Shown one piece after another: positions 8,001-17,168 of a DNA stretch of 61,301 bases. How positions within the stretch are numbered: the stretch's first letter is position 1; the number at the start of each line of letters is the position of its first letter. The notes beneath the pieces were generated by a model. It was not told the origin of the DNA. It did not search any database and was given only the letters and a program-made list of their open reading frames with translations. Location: the NCBI GenBank assembly GCA_900546295.1, contig URCK01000004.1:1-61301 (forward strand). The letters are read 5' to 3'. The DNA is from an uncultured Eubacteriales bacterium (GTDB lineage: Bacteria; Bacillota; Clostridia; Oscillospirales; Oscillospiraceae). Made by a program: the position numbers and the translations under genes.

Positions 8001-8036
8001 AAAAAGCGCTTTTGCGACACCGCAAAAGCGCTTTTT
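8001..8036. terminator. Bidirectional terminator between ruvX and the aldolase gene
   Basis: A perfect 16-bp stem, AAAAAGCGCTTTTGCG, loop ACAC, and its complement. A/T runs at both ends let it serve ruvX (plus) and the converging aldolase gene (minus). Confidence 0.93.
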
Positions 8037-8057
8037 CTTATTTTGCTATCGTTCCGC

Positions 8058-9083
8058 TCACAGCAGTGCGATGAGCGCGTCCACGTCCTCGCTGCGCGTC
8101 GCCCATGAGGTGCAGATGCGCATGACCGTGTGGGTATCGTCGAACTTCTCCGTAAAGCCCATTGCGACCTGCTGCTCCAGTTCTTTGATCTGCGCATTTT
8201 CCAGCACGACGAAGATCTGGTTTGTCGGGTTCTCGCAAAAGAGGCGATAGCCCTTCTCACGCAGCGCCGCGCGGATGCGATCCGCCGTCTCGATGGCGTT
8301 GCGGCTGATCTTCTCATAAAGTCCGTCGGTGAAGAGCGTATCGAACTGTATGCCGAGAAGCCGTCCCTTGGCGAGCAGCGCGCCGTGCTGCTTGACGACG
8401 GTGAGGAAGTGCGCGGGCATCCCGCCGTGCGGGAAGACGACCGTCTCGCCGCACAGGGCTCCGACCTTTGTGCCGCCGATGTAGAAAACGTCCGTCAGCG
8501 CGGCGATGTCGCGCAGGGTCACGTCCGTTCCGGTTGCGGCAAGGCCGTAGCCAAGGCGCGCGCCGTCAAGAAAGAGCGGAATGTGATGCGCTGCGCAGAC
8601 CTCGTGCAGCGCGGCAAGCTCCGCCTTCGTGTAGAGCGTGCCGTACTCCGTTGGGTGCGAGATGTACACCGCGCCGGGGAAGACCATGTGGGTATAGTTC
8701 CCGTCTGAGTAGAAGGTCTCCACATACTCCCGCACCGTTTCCGCCGAGAGCTTGCCGTCCCGGTGTCCCAGTGCGAGCACCTTGTGCCCGCCATGCTCGA
8801 TGGCGCCCGCCTCGTGGACGTTGACGTGTCCGCTCTCGGCGGCGATCACACCGTCGTAGGAGCGCAGCAGCGAATCGAGCACGACCTGGTTGGTCTGCGT
8901 GCCGCCGACGAGGAAGAAGATCTCCGCCTCAGGGCAGCCGATGGCAGCGCGGATCTTCTCTTTGGCCTGCTCGCAGTAACGGTCAGAGCCGTAGCCCGCG
9001 AGCTGCTCAAAATTGGTCTCATTCAGGCGCTCCAGGATTTTCGGGTGAGCGCCCTCGGAATAATCGTTGACAAAGGACAGCAT
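8058..9083 (-). CDS. ltaE: Low-specificity L-threonine aldolase (PLP enzyme)
   Basis: 341 residues of the fold-type I aromatic aminotransferase-like aldolase family, splitting L-threonine or L-allo-threonine into glycine and acetaldehyde. Recognisable sites: VGGTQTNQVVLDSLL (phosphate-binding region), ESGHVNVHEAGAIE, LDGARLGYGLAA and the PLP lysine in VFYIGGTKVGAL. The glycine formed would feed the glycine reductase encoded at 35.8-44 kb, which is a sensible link but not proof of one. It starts 19 bp after the csaB-murJ reading frame. Confidence 0.93.
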   Translation of the reverse strand: MLSFVNDYSEGAHPKILERLNETNFEQLAGYGSDRYCEQAKEKIRAAIGCPEAEIFFLVGGTQTNQVVLDSLLRSYDGVIAAESGHVNVHEAGAIEHGGHKVLALGHRDGKLSAETVREYVETFYSDGNYTHMVFPGAVYISHPTEYGTLYTKAELAALHEVCAAHHIPLFLDGARLGYGLAATGTDVTLRDIAALTDVFYIGGTKVGALCGETVVFPHGGMPAHFLTVVKQHGALLAKGRLLGIQFDTLFTDGLYEKISRNAIETADRIRAALREKGYRLFCENPTNQIFVVLENAQIKELEQQVAMGFTEKFDDTHTVMRICTSWATRSEDVDALIALL

Positions 9084-9102
9084 ATATGTCCCTCCCGCTT
9101 CT

Positions 9103-11757
9103 TTATTTCTTGAATTTCTTTAGTGTGTCCGTAATGATGGTCTGCTTGAGGAGCATGCTGACCGCCACATAGACGACGCAGCCCACAACGCCCGTGAAAC
9201 CGCATTTAACGATGAGCATCAGCTTGCTGTCGTCCGCCGTGACAAGCAGCGCATGCCCGCCGTAGAGGACGAGCGCCATCACCGCCGTGGCGGCAAGCCC
9301 CTTGAGGAGCGGGACAAGGCGCACGATCTTCGTGCCGCGGAAAAGCTGCACCGTCATGCAGACCGCGCCGATGGTCAGCGCGAGAGAAGTCGCCGCGGCA
9401 ACACCGGTATCCGTGTAGAAGACGCGGTTCAAAACAATGTTCAGCGCCAGCACGCCGAGGTTGATGAGCAGCGGCACCAGCGTCTTTTTCATCGCGTAGT
9501 AGGCCTTGTTCAGAAGGTCGAGCACGGCAAAGGCGCTCATGCCGAGCGCATAGCGGGCAAAGATGCTGCCTGTCATCTCGGTCGATTCGGCGGTGAAGCT
9601 GCCGCTTTCAAAGATCACGCGGATGATATCCGTGCCAAAGGCGCTCATCATCGCGCAGACCGGCAGGATAAAGAGCAGCGTATTTTCCGTCACGTTCCAG
9701 ATGTAGCCGAGATAGCCCTCCGAGTCCTCCTTCGTGAACTCGCGGTTGAAGCGCGGGAACATGACCGCGCTGATGCTGTAGAGCACGCTCGTCGTCAGCG
9801 GGGTAAAGAGCTTGTCGGCATAGTAGAACGCGCTGACGGCGCTGTCGTTGAGCGCCGTGGCGGTCGCCGTGTCGATGAGATAGCAGAACAGGAAGATCGA
9901 TGTCGTCAGCACCGTGACGAGCGCGGTCTTGAAGTACGTGCCGACGTAGTCCGCCTTGCGGTCGAGCATCGGTCGGTAGACATAATGTTCCTTCTTCGCA
10001 TACGGGATGCTCATGGCAAGCTGCAAGAGCCACGCGCACGAACTCGCGATGACGACGCCCTTGATGCCCCACTTTGCGCCCAGCTTCACAAGGAAGATCG
10101 CAAGGAATGCGTTGTACGGGATGCTCATGCTGCCCTGCAATTCATAGTGGTCGGTCGCCTGGAAGATGGCGACGTTCAGATACGCCGCCGCCACGACCGG
10201 CAGCGCGCAGGCCATGATGCGGATATAGCTCGCAAGGCGCGGCAGCTCGGCTGCGTCAAGGTCCCAGATCGTGCCGACAAGCGGCGTCGAGGCAAAGACC
10301 TGCCACAAAACGACCGCCGCGAGCGAGCCGAGCAGCGTGATGGTCAACAGGTTGTTGGCCGCTTTCTCGCCGCGCTTGCGGTCGGCAGCAAATTCCTTCG
10401 TCAAAATCGGCACCGCCGCGATGCACAGCGCGTAGCACATCGTCGTAAAGAGATAGAGCGTCGAGTTATACGACGCGGTGTAGAGGTCCGCGTCGATGCC
10501 GGTGCCGAAGATGTTGGCCTGCATCATTTCGCGCACCACGCCGAGCAGCTTTGCAAAGAGCGTGAGCAAAAAGACAATGCTGATCGCGCCCGCCGTGCGA
10601 ACGCCGGACTTTTCCTTCTTTTCCGTGTTTTTCTGAGGTTCCTGCATGGTATCCTTCCTTGATGTTCCCATGATCGCACAGATCATTTTCTCGTTGGTGT
10701 CAAGCTTTCTTGAAAGCTCCGCCATGTGCGCCTCGACGCACCGCACCTGTTCCTCCCCCGTTTTGAGCACGTGCTCGGCCTCGCTCTCAAAGCGTTCGGC
10801 GGTGAACGTCTCGCGCGTGCTGAGCTTATCGAGGCCCACGGAGTTCAAAAACGCCGTGCATTTGGGGTCGTAGGAAATGCCGATGAGCGGCACGCCCATG
10901 ATGGCGGCATAGATGAGCGAATGCAGGCGCACGCCCACGAGCAGATCCATGTTGCCGATGATGGAGAGCATATCCTCGGAGAGGTACTTTTCATTCAGGC
11001 ACACCGCCGTGTCGTCGGGCAGCTGCGCGGCGATGTGGCGGCAGACCTCGCCGTCCTCTTCATAGTGGAACGGGATGAGCACGGACTGCGCGTTGTACTT
11101 GTCCTTCATCATCTGGATGGAGCGCAAAAGCTCTTTGACAAAGCGGCTGTCTGTGTCCCGCTCGCGGATGGCCCAGCCGACAGTTAGACGGCCATCCAGC
11201 GAGACACCTGCCTTTCGCAGGATCTCCGCGCCGACGTCGCCATCGGGCTTTTTCATGCGGATGACGGGGTCGGCCGTGATGACGACCTTCTCCCGCGCGA
11301 TGCCGATCTCCTCCAGCAGTGCCGCCGAGCGCTCGTCGCGCACGACGATGCCGTCCGCCTTTTTGAGCACCTTCGCCGCGGCGCGGCGATTCCCGGGGCG
11401 GTCGATGGGGCCGATGCCCTGCGAGTAGATGAAGACCTTCTTGCGGAAAAACTGCGCGCAGCGGATGATTGAGAGGTAATAGTGTAAGCTCTTGCTGCTC
11501 GTCACATCCTGCAAAAGGCTGCCGCCGCCGGAGATGAGCATGTCGCACTTTTTCACCGCGCGCAAAATCGCCATCGGCGACATGCGCTCCACCGCCTCGA
11601 CGCCGTACTTTTCGCGCGTGGAGGCGGGGTTGTGCGAGAGCACCGTGAGCGAGCAGCCGGGGATGTGCTCGCGCAGCGAGGAGACGAGCGTGCGCAGAAT
11701 GGACTCGTCGCCGATGTTATCGAAGCCATAATAGCCCGAGATCAGGATATTATACAT
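9103..11757 (-). CDS. CsaB-type polysaccharide pyruvyltransferase fused in frame to a MurJ-like flippase
   Basis: One uninterrupted frame of 884 codons. Residues 1-370 are a CsaB-like pyruvyltransferase (ISGYYGFDNIGDE at the start, ISGGGSLLQDVTS around residue 75), which adds pyruvate to cell-wall polysaccharide for S-layer anchoring. From residue 371 (MQEPQKNTEKKEK) the protein becomes a MurJ/MviN-type integral membrane protein with about 14 helices (LFAKLLGVVREMMQANIFG, ending KQTIITDTLKKFKK), which would flip lipid-linked precursors. An AAGGAAGG site lies just before the internal ATG at 10647, so a separate 514-residue flippase (9103-10647) could also be made. The first ATG overlaps the stop of the DUF5693 gene by 8 bp. 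Confidence 0.85.
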   Translation of the reverse strand: MYNILISGYYGFDNIGDESILRTLVSSLREHIPGCSLTVLSHNPASTREKYGVEAVERMSPMAILRAVKKCDMLISGGGSLLQDVTSSKSLHYYLSIIRCAQFFRKKVFIYSQGIGPIDRPGNRRAAAKVLKKADGIVVRDERSAALLEEIGIAREKVVITADPVIRMKKPDGDVGAEILRKAGVSLDGRLTVGWAIRERDTDSRFVKELLRSIQMMKDKYNAQSVLIPFHYEEDGEVCRHIAAQLPDDTAVCLNEKYLSEDMLSIIGNMDLLVGVRLHSLIYAAIMGVPLIGISYDPKCTAFLNSVGLDKLSTRETFTAERFESEAEHVLKTGEEQVRCVEAHMAELSRKLDTNEKMICAIMGTSRKDTMQEPQKNTEKKEKSGVRTAGAISIVFLLTLFAKLLGVVREMMQANIFGTGIDADLYTASYNSTLYLFTTMCYALCIAAVPILTKEFAADRKRGEKAANNLLTITLLGSLAAVVLWQVFASTPLVGTIWDLDAAELPRLASYIRIMACALPVVAAAYLNVAIFQATDHYELQGSMSIPYNAFLAIFLVKLGAKWGIKGVVIASSCAWLLQLAMSIPYAKKEHYVYRPMLDRKADYVGTYFKTALVTVLTTSIFLFCYLIDTATATALNDSAVSAFYYADKLFTPLTTSVLYSISAVMFPRFNREFTKEDSEGYLGYIWNVTENTLLFILPVCAMMSAFGTDIIRVIFESGSFTAESTEMTGSIFARYALGMSAFAVLDLLNKAYYAMKKTLVPLLINLGVLALNIVLNRVFYTDTGVAAATSLALTIGAVCMTVQLFRGTKIVRLVPLLKGLAATAVMALVLYGGHALLVTADDSKLMLIVKCGFTGVVGCVVYVAVSMLLKQTIITDTLKKFKK

Positions 11758-13933
11758 TTTCCACCCCGCAGATCCTGCGCACAAGGCGGTAGATGAGCTC
11801 CGCGGCCACCACGGCCGCAAGGCCGATGAGAAGGCCGAAGAGCACGCCCCAGCCGGTGCGCAGCAGGCTGAGCAGGAACGGCGTTCTGATGTGCAGGAAG
11901 GTATTGACCACGCTGACAAGCCCAATGCTCATCCCCATGCCGAAGACCAGGGGCAGGAACTTCATCCCGCGGCGCAGCGACCAGACAAAGAGCATCAGCA
12001 TCGGCCATCCAATGATCATCTCTTTTGTGCGCGGGCGGGCGATGAGCGCGTTTTCAAGGAAGTTGCGGAAGGCAAGCTCCGTTTCGGAGGTCGTGGTGGA
12101 GTTTCCGGTGCGGTAGATGTAGTAGACGAACACCAGCATCATAAAGACCGCCGCCACCGCGATGACCACGACCGCCACAAACCAGCCGAGCTGCATCGGC
12201 GTTCTGAACTGCTGGGCGAGGTATGCATTGAAACGCTTGACGCGCCCCTTCTCGCCGCGCTTGCCCGCATGGGCAAGCACCGCCTCGCGCGCACCCGTCT
12301 CTTCGTAAGCGAATACGATCAGGTAAGCGAGGATGAAAAGTCCGATGGGGATGAGCTGCATGATCTTCACGCCGCGGTAGAGCTCCATCTCGATCATATA
12401 AGAGAGCTGCGAGAGCGCGGAGGTCGCAAGCAGTGAACCGCAGAACGCGGTCAGGATGGTCAAAACGGAAACGCCGAGCGTGTAGCCAAGGAGCTTTCCA
12501 AAGCGCACGCGCTTCTCGCTCCTTCTCTTTTCCATCAGCACGCGGCAGAGACCCACCGCCGCAAGCGACGGCATCACGATGCCGCCGGACATCGAAAGCA
12601 GCAGGCGGAAGAGTGAGGGCTTCAGCACGCTGAGCGCGGCAAAGCCCAGCACGCCGAGCGCCAGAAGAATCATGCGCCAGCGCGCGCCGATGTGGAAGAA
12701 GAGGTCAAAGAGCAGCACCAGCAGTGCCGCCGTGCCGACGCTCTGCACGATTCGCAGCGCCAAAGGCGGCGTTTTCAGCTCCATCGCCGGCACCGTGCCG
12801 CGCGTGTAGCCGAGGGGGGCAAGGCGCGCGTCAAGGTCTTTGAGCATCTTTTCATAGTCGGCGGGATCGGTGACATAGGTCCATTCCTTCTCGTCGGCAT
12901 CCCAGCTCACGTCGTTGTCCGGCTCCAGGATCATCTTGAGGTAGACGATCTTGCAGTTGCGCTCGGCAATGGCGCGGAAGAAGGTGTTCGTGATCTCCTC
13001 GGGGCCATCGTAGCCACAGTACTGGTAGCGGTTCTGGATATAGGCCCACTCGTTGAAGACGCGCACGCCGTGATAGCCCGTTTCATCGAGCAGATCCTCA
13101 ATGCCCGGCCAGGTGAGGTTGAGGCTCTGGTCGTTCTGCTCCATCATTGCGATGCTCGCGCCGCTCTCGTTGAGATACTGCACGAGCATATCCCAGCCCT
13201 CGTCGCTCTCGTAGCCGACAAGCTCCTTGCCGCTGTTCATAAAGTAAGGCGCATCATAGTGCTTGAGCACATCGATATAGGCCGCCGCAAACTTTGTGCC
13301 GTTCATGTCCTTTTTCGTCACGGTACGCGGAATGATCTCGTAGCCGTGGCGCTCGAGCAGCTCTACCGTATCGGGCCAGATGCCGAGGCAAAGGTCGAGC
13401 AGCTTTTCGCCCTTCATGCCGTTTTTCTGCTGCTGGATGAAGAGGAAACCGTGCTCGCCTTCAAGATAGGTCTTGGCTTCAAAATCTTCAAAGCGGGCGG
13501 TGAAGGCATCGAGGATCCACTCGTAGCCCGCCGCCGTCTCCGTCCAGATGAGGCAGTCGCTCACGTCGGTGCTCTCGCGCAGCCACGATGCGACCTCGGC
13601 GGGGTAGCTATCCTCCCAGCCGTAGTTTTCCATCGCCTTTTTCACGGTCATCGCGTGCACGGGGATGGCCGCGCTCTGGTGCAGGTCGAGCGCGCTCGCC
13701 TCGCTGAGCGCCACCTTGTCCACGCCGAGGGAGCGGAACAGGTCGAGCCACTCATCCTCGCTCATTTCAGACTGGCGCGCCATGGCGCGCAGGCTCGAAT
13801 AGTCAAGGACACATTCGTAATATTTGTTGTTCTCCTCGGTCTGCACGCGCCCGCTGATCGGCACGAGCGAAACGAGCAGCGCCAGCAGTGCAAGAAGCAC
13901 GAGAAGCTTGTCTTTTTTCAGAAACCTTTTCAT
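11750..13933 (-). CDS. DUF5693 family membrane protein
   Basis: 727 residues. There is an N-terminal membrane anchor (residues about 9-27, KLLVLLALLALLVSLV), then a large outer domain to about residue 410 (WLDLFRSLGVDKVALSEASAL near its start), then about eight membrane helices to the end. I recognise the DUF5693 family, which often accompanies csaB in Clostridia; its function is unknown. Position directly before, and overlapping, the pyruvyltransferase-flippase gene points to cell-wall polysaccharide export or modification. ATG 13933 has a GAAGGAG site 8 bases upstream. Confidence 0.8.
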   Translation of the reverse strand: MKRFLKKDKLLVLLALLALLVSLVPISGRVQTEENNKYYECVLDYSSLRAMARQSEMSEDEWLDLFRSLGVDKVALSEASALDLHQSAAIPVHAMTVKKAMENYGWEDSYPAEVASWLRESTDVSDCLIWTETAAGYEWILDAFTARFEDFEAKTYLEGEHGFLFIQQQKNGMKGEKLLDLCLGIWPDTVELLERHGYEIIPRTVTKKDMNGTKFAAAYIDVLKHYDAPYFMNSGKELVGYESDEGWDMLVQYLNESGASIAMMEQNDQSLNLTWPGIEDLLDETGYHGVRVFNEWAYIQNRYQYCGYDGPEEITNTFFRAIAERNCKIVYLKMILEPDNDVSWDADEKEWTYVTDPADYEKMLKDLDARLAPLGYTRGTVPAMELKTPPLALRIVQSVGTAALLVLLFDLFFHIGARWRMILLALGVLGFAALSVLKPSLFRLLLSMSGGIVMPSLAAVGLCRVLMEKRRSEKRVRFGKLLGYTLGVSVLTILTAFCGSLLATSALSQLSYMIEMELYRGVKIMQLIPIGLFILAYLIVFAYEETGAREAVLAHAGKRGEKGRVKRFNAYLAQQFRTPMQLGWFVAVVVIAVAAVFMMLVFVYYIYRTGNSTTTSETELAFRNFLENALIARPRTKEMIIGWPMLMLFVWSLRRGMKFLPLVFGMGMSIGLVSVVNTFLHIRTPFLLSLLRTGWGVLFGLLIGLAAVVAAELIYRLVRRICGVENV

Positions 13934-13969
13934 TGGCAGTTCTCCTTCTGCGCCCACGCGCAGGGTAAT

Positions 13970-14572
13970 TTAAAGTGTATCGAGCGCCACCGGCTCGCCG
14001 ATGGCCTTGGCATAGGCATAGATCTTCGCGACATCCTCGATGTATTCCGCGCGCAGGCAGGCCTGCGCAAGGTCTTCTCCCACGGCGAGCACGCCGTGGT
14101 TTGCAAGTGTGCAGCCGCCGCGCTCAAAAAGCGCAGGCACGGCGTTCATGCCCACCTCTTTTGTTCCGGGCGTGGCATAGTCCGCGCAGCGGATGTCGCC
14201 GCCTAGGAAGACGCGCGCCTCGATCAAAACGGCCGGGATGCTCTTTCGCACCACGGCAAAGGCCGTGGCATAGGGCGAATGGGTGTGAAAAACGGCGTTC
14301 GTCTCGCCGTAGGCTTCGTATACCGCCGCGTGCATCCGCCACTCGCTCGACGGCTGCAAGGCGCCCTCGAGCACCGTGCCGTCGAGCTTCATGCGCACGA
14401 TGTCCTGCGCGCGCAGCACGTCGTAGCGCACGGAGGTCGGCGTGATGAGCATTTCATCGGGCGCGACGCGGCAGCTCATGTTGCCGCTCGTGCCGGAAAA
14501 GAGGCCCTCTCGAAACGCCTCGAGCGATTTGTCCACGATCTCCTGCCGGAGCGATTCCAGTCTTTCTTCCAT
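13970..14572 (-). CDS. Class II aldolase/adducin family aldolase (Ald2/DrdA-like)
   Basis: 200 residues with the zinc-dependent class II aldolase fold: LFSGTSGNMSCRV near residue 25, the metal histidines in AVFHTHSPYATAF, and LANHGVLAVGEDLAQA near residue 160. Family members cleave sugar phosphates such as fuculose-1-phosphate, methylthioribulose-1-phosphate or 5-deoxyribulose-1-phosphate to DHAP and an aldehyde. It starts one base after the stop of the MtnA-like gene, which makes the last two substrates most likely here. The true aldehyde product is not determinable from sequence. Confidence 0.85.
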   Translation of the reverse strand: MEERLESLRQEIVDKSLEAFREGLFSGTSGNMSCRVAPDEMLITPTSVRYDVLRAQDIVRMKLDGTVLEGALQPSSEWRMHAAVYEAYGETNAVFHTHSPYATAFAVVRKSIPAVLIEARVFLGGDIRCADYATPGTKEVGMNAVPALFERGGCTLANHGVLAVGEDLAQACLRAEYIEDVAKIYAYAKAIGEPVALDTL

Positions 14573-14573
14573 C

Positions 14574-15653
14574 TCAGATCACCAGATTGTCCTTGCCGAT
14601 GCTGCCGTTTTCAAAATAGCGGTGCAGGTCGTAAGGAGAGTAAATGCCAAGGTCGGTCACAACGCCCGAGACGAGGTGCGGTGGCGTGATGTCAAAGGCG
14701 GGATAGTAGCCCTTCACGCCCTCCATCGCCGTGCGCACGCCCATGGCCTGAAGCGTAAAGTTCGGATCGCGCATCTCAATGTGGACGCTCTCCACCGTAT
14801 CATGTCCCTGATCGGGCGCGCCGGTGACGAAGTACGGAATACCCATGTACTTCGCGACGATGGCATTCTGGAAGGTGCCGACCTTGTTGACAACATGCCC
14901 GTCGCAGCAGATGGCATCCGCCGCGGTGGTGAAAACGTCGACCTTTTCGTTCTGCATGACGAAAGCCGGCATATTGTCGGAGATGACCGTCACGTCAAAG
15001 CCCATGTCGTGGCAGACAGATGCCGTGAGGCGCGCTCCCTGAAAATACGGGCGCGTTTCAGGGCAGAAAAGGCGGATGTTCTTGCCGCGGTTTCTGCACT
15101 CGCGCAGCATCGTGCCGACGATGGTCTCAGCAAAGCAGTGCGTCATCACCGTGCCGTTGTCCGGGAACATATCGACCAGGTATGATCCGATCTTCGCCAT
15201 GCGCTCATAGCGCACGTTGTTGAGTTCGATCGTCTTATTCTTGATGGCTTCGGCCACGTTTTCCCCCGCCGAAAGCGCGCGCTCTGCTTCCTTGAGGCAG
15301 ATATCGCAGAGCAGTCCCATGCGCTTTTGCGTCGTGGGACGGGCGTGGGAGATGGTATACGCTGCCGCTTTGAGATATTCCATCTGCTCTGCCGCCGTTT
15401 TGTCGCGGCATTCCCATGCCGCGAGCGCCATGCCCATCGGCACGGCGGTGTAGGGTCCCGCGCTCTGCGTCACCATGTCGGTGATGGCCTGCGCGACCTC
15501 ACCGTGCGTGCGGCAGGTGACAAATTCGACCTTTGCAGGATAGACGCGCCGGTCTAAGATGCGCACCTCGCCGTTTTCAAACCACGCGACGTTTTCGTAG
15601 CGCAGCAGAAAAGCAAGGTCTTTATCGGCTCTTTCCATGTTCGTTTCTCTCAC
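14574..15653 (-). CDS. mtnA: MtnA/DrdI-like sugar-1-phosphate isomerase (eIF2B-alpha fold)
   Basis: 359 residues if the GTG at 15653 is used; this start overlaps the preceding stop as GTGA. An ATG at 15638 would give 354 residues and neither start has a strong site. The fold and motifs are those of 5-methylthioribose-1-phosphate isomerase: TVMTHCFAETIVGTM (catalytic Cys region), CPETRPYFQGARLTA, VISDNMPAFVMQNEKVD and VNKVGTFQNAIVAKYMGIPYF. The reaction converts methylthioribose-1-phosphate, or in the DrdI branch 5-deoxyribose-1-phosphate, to the ribulose form. It lies between the deaminase and the aldolase in one tight operon. Confidence 0.85.
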   Translation of the reverse strand: MRETNMERADKDLAFLLRYENVAWFENGEVRILDRRVYPAKVEFVTCRTHGEVAQAITDMVTQSAGPYTAVPMGMALAAWECRDKTAAEQMEYLKAAAYTISHARPTTQKRMGLLCDICLKEAERALSAGENVAEAIKNKTIELNNVRYERMAKIGSYLVDMFPDNGTVMTHCFAETIVGTMLRECRNRGKNIRLFCPETRPYFQGARLTASVCHDMGFDVTVISDNMPAFVMQNEKVDVFTTAADAICCDGHVVNKVGTFQNAIVAKYMGIPYFVTGAPDQGHDTVESVHIEMRDPNFTLQAMGVRTAMEGVKGYYPAFDITPPHLVSGVVTDLGIYSPYDLHRYFENGSIGKDNLVI

Positions 15654-16954
15654 TTTCTGTAAAGGCGCTCCACAGCGCGCTCCATGTCGGCGCGTACCTT
15701 TTCAGCATCCAGCGTTTTGAATTCGCCGTTTTCATACAAAATATTGCCGTCCACCATCGTCATGCACACGTCGCCCGCCTGCGCAGAGCAGGTAAGGAGC
15801 GCCGCCGTATCAAAATTAGGGTAAAGATGGGGCTTGGAGAGATCAAGGGCGATGATGTCGGCCTTTTTGCCGACGGCGAGTACGCCCGTATCGCCGCGTC
15901 CCTGGAGCTTCGCGCCGTTGACCGTCGCCATGTCGAGCACCTCGCTCGTCGAGATGAGCGTGGGGTCGTTGTGGTAGCCGTCGTGCATGATCTCGGCAAG
16001 GTGCATCTCCTCGAACATATTGAGGTTGTTGTTGCTGGCCGTGCCGTCGGTGCCGAGGGTAACGTTGATACCCTTGTCGAGCATCCGGCGCAATGGCGCA
16101 AAGCCGCTGCCGAGCTTTAGGTTCGACGTCGGGTTATGGATGACGCTCACGCCGTGCGCCTTCAGAATGTCCATGTCGCTCTCCGTCACGGCGACGCAGT
16201 GCGCCGCTGCCGTGGGCGAATCAAAGGTGCCGAGGGACTCGAACCACTCCGCCGGTGTTTTGCCGTAGCGCTCGATGCACTCGCGCTGCTCGCGCGCGGT
16301 CTCGGAAAGATGGATGTGCATCCGCCCGCCTTTTTCGCGGCAAAGCTCGCTGTAAGCTTTCACGATATGGCTCTTGCAGGTATACTCCGCGTGGACAGAA
16401 AAGTCAATGCGGATGCGCCCGTCCGCCGCGCCGTGGTACTTTTCAAAGAGCGCGAGCGACTCGGGGATCTGGGTATTCTGCTCCACGGTCTGATTTTCGT
16501 CAAAGCACTGCACGCAGCGGTTCAGGTTTGCCTTGATGCCTGCCTCCTCCACCGCCCAGACCGTTTCCTCGGGGAAAAAGTACATATCGGAAAAGCTCGT
16601 TGTGCCGCCCGCGATCATCTCAAGGAGGGCAAAGCGGCTCGCCGCAGCGATGTCCTCGCGCACGAGCCTGTCCTCGATGGGGAAGATCGCCTTGAAGAGC
16701 CAGTCCTGCAGCGGCAGTCCGCTGCCGATGCCGCGCATGAGCGTCATGGCGATGTGGCTGTGGCAGTTGATGAGTCCCGGGGCAAGGAGCTTGCCGGTCA
16801 TGTTCTTTTCGCAGTCGTAGGCAGCGGCGGGACGCACCGTGCCGATATGATCGATCGTACTGTCGTTGATGCCGAGATACGCGCCGCGCAGCGTTTCATA
16901 GCCGCCCTCTTCCTTGCGCAGCAGGATATCTGCATTTGTCAGCAGTGTTCTCAC
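15650..16954 (-). CDS. mtaD: MTA/SAH-type (or 5'-deoxyadenosine) deaminase, amidohydrolase family
   Basis: 434 residues. Metal ligands are visible: HSH in LINCHSHIAMTLMRG (H65, H67), H in DFSVHAEYTCKS, H in GRMHIHLSETAREQ and the catalytic Asp in LGTDGTASNNNLNMFEE. These match the MtaD/DadD family that deaminates methylthioadenosine, S-adenosylhomocysteine or 5'-deoxyadenosine. GTG at 16954 is chosen because AGGAGG lies 7 bases upstream; an ATG 21 bases earlier has no site. The downstream isomerase and aldolase point to nucleoside-byproduct disposal. No phosphorylase or kinase is in the operon. Confidence 0.88.
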   Translation of the reverse strand: MRTLLTNADILLRKEEGGYETLRGAYLGINDSTIDHIGTVRPAAAYDCEKNMTGKLLAPGLINCHSHIAMTLMRGIGSGLPLQDWLFKAIFPIEDRLVREDIAAASRFALLEMIAGGTTSFSDMYFFPEETVWAVEEAGIKANLNRCVQCFDENQTVEQNTQIPESLALFEKYHGAADGRIRIDFSVHAEYTCKSHIVKAYSELCREKGGRMHIHLSETAREQRECIERYGKTPAEWFESLGTFDSPTAAAHCVAVTESDMDILKAHGVSVIHNPTSNLKLGSGFAPLRRMLDKGINVTLGTDGTASNNNLNMFEEMHLAEIMHDGYHNDPTLISTSEVLDMATVNGAKLQGRGDTGVLAVGKKADIIALDLSKPHLYPNFDTAALLTCSAQAGDVCMTMVDGNILYENGEFKTLDAEKVRADMERAVERLYRK

Positions 16955-16990
16955 AAAATGTCCTCCTATCTGCATTTTATCTCATTGTGC

Positions 16991-17019
16991 AGTCTAACAC
17001 GCACGCCCCCGGATTGCAA
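16991..17019 (-). promoter_or_regulatory. Promoter of the mtaD operon
   Basis: TTGCAA (17014-17019) and TAGACT (16991-16996) with a 17-base spacer on the minus strand, 37 bp before the GTG start. The operon may run through to ltaE because all genes down to 8058 are close together with no visible terminator. Confidence 0.55.
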
Positions 17020-17107
17020 CGGGCAAAAGAATTAAGTTTTTCTGCAATGCTGTTTGCGTTGACAAATTTTTTTCATTTTGCAATGGGAATTCTTCCAAAT
17101 TTCACTA

Positions 17108-17136
17108 TTGCCAATGCTAATAAGCGTGATTATAAT
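17108..17136 (+). promoter_or_regulatory. Promoter of asnA
   Basis: TTGCCA (17108-17113) and a perfect TATAAT (17131-17136) with a 17-base spacer, about 32 bp before the asnA ATG. Confidence 0.75.
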
Positions 17137-17168
17137 AAATGCATATTTTTAATAAGGAGTGAGACCCG

